This document shows, piece after piece, positions 15,026 through 22,417 of a DNA stretch of 23,387 nt. A model generated the notes under the pieces. It did no database searches, had not been told where the DNA came from, and worked only from the letters and a program-made list of their open reading frames with translations. Where the stretch lies: positions 1 through 23,387 of the IMG/VR virus record IMGVR_UViG_3300025120_000572, one strand, 5' to 3'. The position numbers and the translations under genes were made by a program. The stretch is from a virus. Each line of letters opens with the position of its first letter. Position 1 is the stretch's first letter.

Positions 15026-16951
15026 ATGGCAGATACTTCATTATTTGGTAGACTAAGAAGATTATTTTCTACAGACGTAGTAATAAGAAACGTCGGAGGA
15101 AACCAACTTAAAGTAATGGATTCTAACCAAATCCAATCTTTAGGACAACTACAAACAAATTCACTATACGATAGATTTAATAAATTGTATAGCACTACAG
15201 GGGGGCTGAATTATAATACAATGCAGCAAGCTAATTTCCCTTCTACTAGAATTCAATTATATACGGACTATGAAGCAATGGATACTGATTCTATTGTTGC
15301 TTCTGCATTAGATATAGTATCTGATGAATCTTGTTTAAGAAATGATATGGGCGAAGTATTACAAATTCGTTCGGCTGATGAAACAATACAAAAAATATTA
15401 TATAACTTATTTTATGATGTACTAAACATAGAATTTAATCTATGGTCTTGGACACGTAATATGTTAAAATATGGAGACTTTTATTTAAAACTAGAAATAT
15501 CAGAAAAATTTGGTGTATTTAACGTTATACCTTTTTCTTCTTATACTATCATAAGAGCAGAAGGTACCGACCCAGCTAACCCTGCTGATGTTAAATATAA
15601 GTATGATCCTAGTTATTCAGTATCTGAAAGTCCATTAGGATTCCAACAAATATCACCTGGTGTAGGTGTTAATACTGGTGAAGAAGTGATATTTGATAAT
15701 TATGAAATGGCACATTTTAGATTATTATCTGATTTTAACTATTTACCTTATGGTAGATCATATCTTGAACCAGGAAGAAAAATTTGGAAACAAATGACAT
15801 TGATGGAAGATGCAATGTTAATTCATAGAATAGTTAGAGCACCAGAAAAAAGAACTTTCTTTGTAAATGTTGGAAATATACCACCAAATGAAGTAGAAAC
15901 TTATATGCAAAGAATGATCAACAAAATGAAAAAAACACCTTATGTTGATCCAAATACAGGTGATTATAATCTTAAATTTAATATGCAAAATATCTTAGAG
16001 GACTTCTATATTCCTGTAAGAGGTGGTGATCAAACTACACGTATTGAAACAACAAAAGGTTTAGATTATGCCGCTATTGAAGATGTAACTTACTTAAGAG
16101 ATAAATTATTCTCTGCTTTAAAAGTTCCAAAAGCTTATTTAGGATATGAAGCTGATTTAGAGGGTAAATCAACACTAGCTGCTGAAGATATTAGATTTGC
16201 CAGAACAGTTGAAAGAATACAAAAAATATTAATATCCGAGCTAACTAAAATAGCATTAGTTCATTTATATTCACAAGGATATGATGATTCTGCATTAACT
16301 AATTTTGAATTATCATTAACTACACCTTCTATTATATATGATCAAGAAAGAACAGCATTATTAAAAGAAAAAGTTGACTTAGCCCAACAAATGATGGATA
16401 CTAAATTAATGCCTACAGATTGGATATATGATAATATTTTCCACTTTAGTGAAGATCAATACCAAGAATATAGAGATTTAATAATTGAAGATCAAAAACG
16501 TAAATTTAGAGAAGCACAAATTGAAACAGAAGGAAATGATCCTGCTGAATCAGGTGAAGCATATGGTACACCACATTCACTAGCATCATTATATGGAGCA
16601 GGAAGATATCCGGGAAGCAAAGGAGTTCCTACAGGGTATAGTGTAAATGATCCTGAATACCCTGAACAAGCATTAGACCAAGGAAGACCAGCTGATTCCG
16701 TATCTGATTATGGTTCACAAGATAGTAATTTAGGTAAAGATCCTATTGGCTCTAGCGGTATGAAAGTTAAATCAGGAAAAGAAGAAAGACCAGGATTATC
16801 TAACGCAGGGATGGCTTTAGAAAATTTAAATACCAAGTCAGTATTTGCTCAAAATGAGAAAATGTTAAAAGGTATGTTTAAACAAAAAGTTAACTTATTT
16901 GAAGGAGAAAATCTATTAGATGAAGATAATATCCGCGAGGAAGTTAAATAA
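15026..16951 (+). CDS. Portal protein (gp20-like)
   Basis: A 641-residue protein forming the dodecameric vertex ring through which DNA is packaged. The N-terminal half has the usual T4-like portal sequence: IQLYTDYEAMDTDSIVASAL, then SWTRNMLKYGDFYLKLEI, SYLEPGRKIWKQMTLMEDAM, IHRIVRAPEKRTFFVNVGN and PKAYLGYEADLEGKSTLA. It is longer than T4 gp20 (524), mostly through a C-terminal tail rich in G, S, P and D after about residue 500. The tail ends in NLFEGENLLDEDNIREEVK. It follows terminase without tail sheath or tube genes between them. Confidence 0.93.
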   Translation: MADTSLFGRLRRLFSTDVVIRNVGGNQLKVMDSNQIQSLGQLQTNSLYDRFNKLYSTTGGLNYNTMQQANFPSTRIQLYTDYEAMDTDSIVASALDIVSDESCLRNDMGEVLQIRSADETIQKILYNLFYDVLNIEFNLWSWTRNMLKYGDFYLKLEISEKFGVFNVIPFSSYTIIRAEGTDPANPADVKYKYDPSYSVSESPLGFQQISPGVGVNTGEEVIFDNYEMAHFRLLSDFNYLPYGRSYLEPGRKIWKQMTLMEDAMLIHRIVRAPEKRTFFVNVGNIPPNEVETYMQRMINKMKKTPYVDPNTGDYNLKFNMQNILEDFYIPVRGGDQTTRIETTKGLDYAAIEDVTYLRDKLFSALKVPKAYLGYEADLEGKSTLAAEDIRFARTVERIQKILISELTKIALVHLYSQGYDDSALTNFELSLTTPSIIYDQERTALLKEKVDLAQQMMDTKLMPTDWIYDNIFHFSEDQYQEYRDLIIEDQKRKFREAQIETEGNDPAESGEAYGTPHSLASLYGAGRYPGSKGVPTGYSVNDPEYPEQALDQGRPADSVSDYGSQDSNLGKDPIGSSGMKVKSGKEERPGLSNAGMALENLNTKSVFAQNEKMLKGMFKQKVNLFEGENLLDEDNIREEVK

Positions 16952-16956
16952 TTTTA

Positions 16957-16964
16957 ATATTTAT
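16957..16964 (+). promoter_or_regulatory. Late-type promoter motif ATATTTAT (7)
   Basis: Exact ATATTTAT five bases after the portal stop and 19 bases before the ATG at 16984. Confidence 0.5.
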
Positions 16965-16983
16965 TGATAGTAGCGCACTACTT

Positions 16984-17832
16984 ATGAAAGTAAAACACAA
17001 CAAGTATAAAAATACTGGTATTCTATTTGAACTTCTAGTAAGGAAGATTACTTCTGATACTTTAAATAATAGTAACTCAAAAGCAGCTTCATTAGTAAAA
17101 AAATATTTTACTAAAAGTGAACTAGCTAATGAGAATAAACTATACCAGACAATAAACAATTCAATATCATTATCAGAAGGTAAAGCTGAATCAGTACTAT
17201 CTACAGTACTTGATTTATCTAGAAAATTAGATAAAGATCAATTGTCAAAAGAGAAATATAACCTTATTAAAGAAATAAAAGAAAACTTTGATATGGTTGA
17301 TTTCTTCCAAGCTAAAATTAAAAGCTATAAACTTTTAGCATCAACATATATTCTTTTAGAATCACATAATAATAGAAAATTCGCTAATCCCGAATCTATT
17401 ATTACATCAAAAATTACTATTCTAGAGCATATTACTTCTAATCCTGATACTAAAATGTCTTTAACTCCTTTAGTTGAAGATTTAATGAAATTAGATAAAG
17501 GAACACGCGCGCTTACTTATAAAATAATGCTTGAAAAATATAATACTAAATTTGATGGTTTAACTAATGATCAAAAAGAAGTATTAAAAGAATACATAAA
17601 TAGTGCAACAGATGCTCCAAAACTTAAAGAATTTTTAAATTCTAAATTTGAGGGCATAACAACTATATTAAAAGAAAATATAGATAAAATAACTGAACCT
17701 GCACTTAAAATAAAAATCCAAGAAGTTATAAACCTTATTGAACCTATTTTAGAGTCTAGAAAAATAAAAGATGATCACTTAGTTGCGCTATTACAATATC
17801 TTGAACTTTCTAGAGAAATAAAAGTAGTATGA
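16984..17832 (+). CDS. Conserved prohead-cluster protein of unknown function
   Basis: A 282-residue, lysine-rich, mostly helical protein. It starts MKVKHNKYKNTGILFELLVRKITSDTL with later LSEGKAESVLSTVLDLSRKL and KYNLIKEIKENF. I recognise this family as a constant hypothetical protein between portal and protease in T4-like marine phages. In T4 that place holds the core proteins gp67 and gp68; no clear similarity to them is visible, so equivalence is only positional. It overlaps the next gene by ATGA. It lacks the shared N-terminal tag. Confidence 0.65.
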   Translation: MKVKHNKYKNTGILFELLVRKITSDTLNNSNSKAASLVKKYFTKSELANENKLYQTINNSISLSEGKAESVLSTVLDLSRKLDKDQLSKEKYNLIKEIKENFDMVDFFQAKIKSYKLLASTYILLESHNNRKFANPESIITSKITILEHITSNPDTKMSLTPLVEDLMKLDKGTRALTYKIMLEKYNTKFDGLTNDQKEVLKEYINSATDAPKLKEFLNSKFEGITTILKENIDKITEPALKIKIQEVINLIEPILESRKIKDDHLVALLQYLELSREIKVV

Positions 17833-18905
17833 AAAAGCTTAGAATAAAAGGATTAAATAAAGAAATGAGCACTACTGGTACTGGTGCTTCTTTTGCATCC
17901 GGTACAGGAGCACAATATGCTTCACCTAAAGCTTTTAAAAAAAAAGATGAAATAGGTGAGCCATTCACTAAACCTAATCCTTCTGTTCCTAATAGAAAAT
18001 CTAAATTTATAGATTACAAACAACTATTTGAAAAAGCTAAAAAAGCAATAAAATTTAATCCTGTTACTGATTTTACAGATTCACAGGCATGGGCTGGTGA
18101 TAATACTGGATATGATATGGATACCCAAGATGCTGCCTCAGTATCGGAATTAGCTAAAAAATCAAATGGTGATTTTAAAGTAGGTGATGTCCAAATTGAA
18201 AAAGGAACTAAATATATTGTAAAAGATATAAACCCAATTACAGGTGCAATTTCTTGGGATGTAGAAAATGTGCCTGCTTTTGATTCTGTATATAAAGAAT
18301 TTGATGAATTAAGAAAAGCTATGACAGTTTTAGATCAAAAAACTGATGATGCCGTTGTAGATGATATAGCTACTAAAATTAAATCAGAATTTAATAGATA
18401 TAGAACACATATTAGAAAAAATTACCCTGATGCTTATAAAAGATTCCAAACCAATGAAAATATAGATGAAGCAAGTGGAGGAGTATCAAGGAGTATACTT
18501 ATAAAATTAATTCATGATATAGGTGCTGATAGATTTGCTGATATTATTGCTGATTTAAAAGATGAAAATCTACAAGATCAAATAGTAGCGGCGTTTGGTC
18601 TATATAAAGACGAAGAAGGATCAGAGTGGATGAAACCTGATATATTAAAAGAAGCAAGATATTCACAATTTAAGAAAAAATCACAATTTCGTACACCTAC
18701 ACAACAATTACACATGGCTGTACGTGAAATGAGACGTAAAATTGATGAAATGAGTAAAGTTGTTTCGTTTACTGAAAGAATGCGTACAGAATTAAAGGCA
18801 AGTAACGAAGGTATGACATATTTGAACCGTACTCGTGAAGCTATTACTAGAATTAACGAAAAATTACAAGACCTAAATAATAGAATTAAAGGACTGACCG
18901 AATAA
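17829..18905 (+). CDS. Modular prohead protein with several possible gp21 sites
   Basis: A 358-residue protein. The start MKKLRIKGLNKE aligns with the shared tag, though I10 is N. Next comes a Gly/Thr-rich stretch TGTGASFASGTGAQYASPKAF (16-36), a motif common in marine phage head proteins. I212-D-E214 followed by A and L273-K-E275 followed by A are (L/I)xE sites that split the chain. They release a middle part (215-275) and a helical C-terminal module (276-358: FRTPTQQLHMAVREMRRKIDEM), also a recurrent module. It is probably a packaged core protein processed at assembly. Function of the pieces unknown. Confidence 0.65.
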   Translation: MKKLRIKGLNKEMSTTGTGASFASGTGAQYASPKAFKKKDEIGEPFTKPNPSVPNRKSKFIDYKQLFEKAKKAIKFNPVTDFTDSQAWAGDNTGYDMDTQDAASVSELAKKSNGDFKVGDVQIEKGTKYIVKDINPITGAISWDVENVPAFDSVYKEFDELRKAMTVLDQKTDDAVVDDIATKIKSEFNRYRTHIRKNYPDAYKRFQTNENIDEASGGVSRSILIKLIHDIGADRFADIIADLKDENLQDQIVAAFGLYKDEEGSEWMKPDILKEARYSQFKKKSQFRTPTQQLHMAVREMRRKIDEMSKVVSFTERMRTELKASNEGMTYLNRTREAITRINEKLQDLNNRIKGLTE

Positions 18906-18926
18906 TACGGAGGACAAGGACGATAA

Positions 18927-18934
18927 ATATTTAT
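18927..18934 (+). promoter_or_regulatory. Late-type promoter motif ATATTTAT (8), within a palindrome
   Basis: Exact ATATTTAT forming the right half of the 12-bp perfect palindrome ATAAATATTTAT (18923-18934). The ATG at 18939 is only 4 bases away, so a transcript from it would start at or inside that codon. Either the mRNA is leaderless, the real promoter half is the overlapping GATAAATA, or the gene depends on upstream transcription. Confidence 0.45.
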
Positions 18935-18938
18935 ATAC

Positions 18939-20171
18939 ATGACAACACAAGAATTATATAACAAGGTATTAGCTGAGGAAGTAACACAGCAAAAATTTTT
19001 ATACGAAGTTCGTAGAGATATTAACTTACCTTTCATCACTGCAAGTAACAACTTTAAAGATACTGTACAAATCTTAAAGAATAAAGGTATGATATCTGAA
19101 AAAAAGTTATCAACTGGTAAACAAGATGTTGAAATTTATGCTAAAACTATTGATATGGTTAATCCATATGAATATACTAGAGGTATGGATTATGAATTAG
19201 GTGTTGTTGTTGATGCAATAGGAAACAGAGTTGCAGATAATGCTGGCGATAGTATGCACATTGAAGATCTTACTAAAGATGACGTATTAAAAGCACAGAA
19301 AAAAGTATTAAAAAATCTTACCAAAAACCCTCAATACTATCAACAAAAGTTAATCCCCCAAATGGAAGGTGAAACTGAACACCCAGTTGAAGTAAATGCT
19401 AAATCAATAGAGGCCTTAAAAAAAAAAGCAGGGAAAGTAATTCGTGAACATGGTGAAGATTATGAAGCTGTATCCAAAGTTATGGGTAATGTTTCTCAAC
19501 TAGAAGAAGACGATAAAACTCAAGAATTCGTAATGGCTTTAGATATGTTTAAGAATGCTAAAGGCACTGCAGATGAAAAAAAAGCAAGAGAATATCTTAA
19601 AAAAATATCAAAACAATCAATTGGTGTTGAATTACCTATAGATACGGATATGGATGGTGATGTTGATAATATGGATGAACAGCAATTAGAACTTGATTTT
19701 CCTAATGATCTTAGAGATTTATCTTTTGCTCAAAAATCAAAACTACTTAATAATGCACTTAAAAACTATAGAGCAGCTAACTCCCCAGGATCTAAAAAAG
19801 CTGCAGCTAATGATTTAGTTAAAGTTTCAAAATCTATAGGAGCTAATATTGATGTTTCTGATATAATGGAAACAGATACAGACTACGATAGAGCTAAAGA
19901 TGCTAAAAGATTAGGTAAAAAAGGTGAAGAAAATATTTACGGGGCAGGAGTAAAAAAAGGTGAAGAAATTGCTGCTAAAAAAATGGCTGCTAAACGTGAA
20001 TCAATTTACGAAAAATATGCCCAAAAATATGGTGTTGATATTAATGATGTAAAAGATAGATTAGAAGCATATAAATTAAAAAGTGAAGATATTGAAGTTG
20101 AAGATGAAGATACAGCTATAGCAATACAAAAAAAATCACCTGACGCTGTCGTAAGAATAACTGGAAAATAA
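18939..20171 (+). CDS. Conserved prohead-cluster protein, scaffold-like
   Basis: A 410-residue charged protein. The start MTTQELYNKVLAE, possible cut after E13 (L-A-E), resembles the T4 tag pattern. Residues 20-50 (FLYEVRRDINLPFITASNNF) and 74-88 (VNPYEYTRGMDYELG) mark a family I know from the same position in T4-like marine phages. D235-T-D-M-D-G-D-V-D-N is a calcium-loop-like stretch. The rest is lysine-rich helix. It begins 4 bases after a late-type motif and shares one base with the protease start. A prohead core role is inferred from position and composition. Confidence 0.65.
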   Translation: MTTQELYNKVLAEEVTQQKFLYEVRRDINLPFITASNNFKDTVQILKNKGMISEKKLSTGKQDVEIYAKTIDMVNPYEYTRGMDYELGVVVDAIGNRVADNAGDSMHIEDLTKDDVLKAQKKVLKNLTKNPQYYQQKLIPQMEGETEHPVEVNAKSIEALKKKAGKVIREHGEDYEAVSKVMGNVSQLEEDDKTQEFVMALDMFKNAKGTADEKKAREYLKKISKQSIGVELPIDTDMDGDVDNMDEQQLELDFPNDLRDLSFAQKSKLLNNALKNYRAANSPGSKKAAANDLVKVSKSIGANIDVSDIMETDTDYDRAKDAKRLGKKGEENIYGAGVKKGEEIAAKKMAAKRESIYEKYAQKYGVDINDVKDRLEAYKLKSEDIEVEDEDTAIAIQKKSPDAVVRITGK

Positions 20172-20788
20172 TGGCACAAACACTATTAATAGAATATTCG
20201 GTATTTACTCCAAAAAATACCCAAATTACTGAAGGCATTTCAGGTAATAAAAATATGATTGTTGAAGGCGTTGTACAACGTGCTGAAGAATTTAATCATA
20301 ATGGTAGAAGATACCCATTTGAAATACTAAAAAAAGAAGTAGACAAATATATTGAAGGCCCTATTAAAGAAAATAGAGCACTTGGTGAATTAGATCACCC
20401 AGAATCTTCAGTAATTAATTTAAAAAATGCTTCTCATAATATAAAAGAACTACATTGGGATGGTAATGATTTAATGGGTAAAATTGAAGTTTTACCAACA
20501 CCATCAGGAAATATCTTAAGAGAATTATTTAAAAATAATATCACAGTTGGTATTTCATCACGTGGTATGGGCTCTGTTACACCACTTGGTGAAGGTAGAG
20601 TAGAAGTAGATGATGATTTCGAATTATTATGTTGGGATTTTGTATCTACACCATCTACTCACGGTGCTTTTATGAAACCTACAGGGTTAAATGAAGGAAA
20701 AAATCATACTTTTAATAAATATAATAAATTAAATGAAATAATATCTGATATTATATGTACACAATCCGGTATTTGTTGTCTAAAATAA
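20171..20788 (+). CDS. Prohead core protease (gp21-like)
   Basis: A 205-residue serine protease that in T4 cleaves scaffold, capsid and internal proteins after (L/I)xE. T4 gp21 is 212 residues, so this is full length. Catalytic candidates are H76 in GELDHPESS and S129/S130 in TVGISSRGMGS, with D156 in LCWDFVSTPS as possible third residue. The tail contains L173-N-E175 followed by G and L187-N-E189 followed by I, both fitting self-cleavage sites, and ends in the Cys-rich ICTQSGICCLK. Its substrates here probably include the tagged proteins upstream and the gp22-like scaffold. Confidence 0.92.
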   Translation: MAQTLLIEYSVFTPKNTQITEGISGNKNMIVEGVVQRAEEFNHNGRRYPFEILKKEVDKYIEGPIKENRALGELDHPESSVINLKNASHNIKELHWDGNDLMGKIEVLPTPSGNILRELFKNNITVGISSRGMGSVTPLGEGRVEVDDDFELLCWDFVSTPSTHGAFMKPTGLNEGKNHTFNKYNKLNEIISDIICTQSGICCLK

Positions 20789-20798
20789 CTAATAATTA

Positions 20799-22298
20799 AT
20801 GGGTTTTATAAAAAAGGTTAATATAGTAGGAGGAGGAACTGCTGGGCTTACAACAGCACTTATATTAAAATCAATACATCCTAAACTAAAGGTACAAATA
20901 ATAAAATCTTCTAAAGAAAAAATAGTTGGTGTAGGAGAAGGAAGCACCCCAGAATGGCATGAATTTTTAAAAATTGCCAATATTAATTTTAGAGAATTAA
21001 TTAGAGAAGCAGGTGCTACTGCAAAAATAGGAATATTATTTAATGATTGGAATTATATAAACCACCAATACACCCATTCCGTATTGTATGACTTTCCTAA
21101 TAAAGTTTTAGATTATTTAATATTATCTAATTCAAATTCTCCATTTCCTCTTTCACAATATTTTGAAAGTATATATTTTAAAAATAAAATCCCTATTATA
21201 ACCCCTGAATTTGAATCAGTAAAATCATATCATTTTGATACTTTTAAATTAAATGATTTTTTAATAAAAAAATGCAAAGAAAGAGGAATTATAATTAAAG
21301 ATTATTTTATTCAAAATTTAAATTTAAATAATAAAGGTGAAATATCATCACTCCAAACGTTAGATAATAAAATTATAGAAGGAGATTTTTTTGTAGATTG
21401 TACCGGATTTAAAAGAGTTTTAATGTCAAAATTAGGAGCTAAATGGAAATCATATAAAGATAACCTCCCAGTTTCACATGCTATAACATTTCCAACACCC
21501 TTAAACCCTGAAAAAGGAATTGAAACTTATACTACTGCTACTGCTTTATCCTCAGGATGGGCATGGAAAATCCCAACCCAATCTAGATACGGAAATGGTT
21601 ATGTATTTGATAGTAGATATATAAACGAAGATAATGCTTTAGATGAAATCAATAAACATTTAAATACTAATGTAGAAAAAGTAGCTAAAAGTATACCTTT
21701 TGAAGCAGGTAAATTAAATTCTCTTTGGATTAAAAATTGTGTAGCAATTGGACTATCAGGAAGTTTTTTAGAACCTTTAGAAGCACAAAGTATAGGTTAT
21801 GGTATTAGACAAGCTACTATATTAGCCAATGAATTATACAGTTATCCATTTTCAAAATCAGTAATTAATAATTATAATTCTAGGTTAGATAGAGTATTTA
21901 ATAATGTACTTAATATGGTGCAAATTCATTATTTAACTAAAAGAAATGATTCAAAATTTTGGAAAGAAAAACCTTTTAATTTAACTTCTTTTAATAAAGA
22001 AAAAATTGAACTATTTTCTTATGGGTTTATAGATTATTCTAATTTTGATGCTGCTCCTCATGATTTATTATTTTCACCTACAAATTTCTATCATGTATTA
22101 CAAGGGATGGATATTATTTCTAAAGAAAAAATACAATACAAACACAAATTACTATCATCCTCAGAATCTCAACTTAAGGAAGAATATGAAGACTATATAG
22201 AAAATCATTTACATGAGTTAGAAAGATATTCTTTATATAACCCTGATATTATTTCAATGGACCATATGGAATATTTAAATTTATTAAAACAATCTTAA
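20799..22298 (+). CDS. Flavin-dependent halogenase (tryptophan halogenase family)
   Basis: A 499-residue protein. FAD fingerprint G11-G-G-T-A-G-L in VNIVGGGTAGL; GVGEGSTPEW (44-53); K76 in ATAKIGILFNDW, which lines up with the catalytic lysine of PrnA; W254-A-W-K-I-P259, the WxWxIP halogenase signature; and FLEPLEAQSIGYG (323-335), with E328 where PrnA has its catalytic Glu, followed by A instead of S. PrnA-type enzymes use reduced FAD, chloride and oxygen to halogenate tryptophan or related compounds; substrate here unknown. It stands alone between gp21 and gp22, in the phage head cluster, 10 bases after the protease stop. Cyanophages also carry such genes. Confidence 0.85.
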   Translation: MGFIKKVNIVGGGTAGLTTALILKSIHPKLKVQIIKSSKEKIVGVGEGSTPEWHEFLKIANINFRELIREAGATAKIGILFNDWNYINHQYTHSVLYDFPNKVLDYLILSNSNSPFPLSQYFESIYFKNKIPIITPEFESVKSYHFDTFKLNDFLIKKCKERGIIIKDYFIQNLNLNNKGEISSLQTLDNKIIEGDFFVDCTGFKRVLMSKLGAKWKSYKDNLPVSHAITFPTPLNPEKGIETYTTATALSSGWAWKIPTQSRYGNGYVFDSRYINEDNALDEINKHLNTNVEKVAKSIPFEAGKLNSLWIKNCVAIGLSGSFLEPLEAQSIGYGIRQATILANELYSYPFSKSVINNYNSRLDRVFNNVLNMVQIHYLTKRNDSKFWKEKPFNLTSFNKEKIELFSYGFIDYSNFDAAPHDLLFSPTNFYHVLQGMDIISKEKIQYKHKLLSSSESQLKEEYEDYIENHLHELERYSLYNPDIISMDHMEYLNLLKQS

Positions 22299-22315
22299 TT
22301 TTTTATCCTCCTTAT

Positions 22316-22323
22316 ATATTTAT
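22316..22323 (+). promoter_or_regulatory. Late-type promoter motif ATATTTAT (9)
   Basis: Exact ATATTTAT 18 bases after the halogenase stop, 94 bases before the scaffold start. A CTAAATA element at 22387-22394 (like some cyanophage late promoters) is a nearer alternative for the scaffold gene. Confidence 0.45.
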
Positions 22324-22399
22324 CTATAGATAAGATAGATATTCCCAATAATATCTCCCTCTAGATAAAACACACTTATATTACTTCTAAATAAGTAAT
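22320..22399 (+). promoter_or_regulatory. Structured leader with three hairpins before the scaffold gene
   Basis: The 119-base gap between halogenase and scaffold holds a 14-bp perfect palindrome (22320-22333, TTATCTA/TAGATAA). It also holds a hairpin with 7-bp stem and 6-base loop (22337-22356, AGATATT/AATATCT) and a second of identical geometry (22380-22399, ATTACTT/AAGTAAT). The stems are A/T-rich and weak. No T-run typical of a terminator follows. A role in scaffold translation, mRNA stability or operator binding is possible. Confidence 0.4.
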
Positions 22400-22417
22400 C
22401 CCAAAATAAATTTTATA

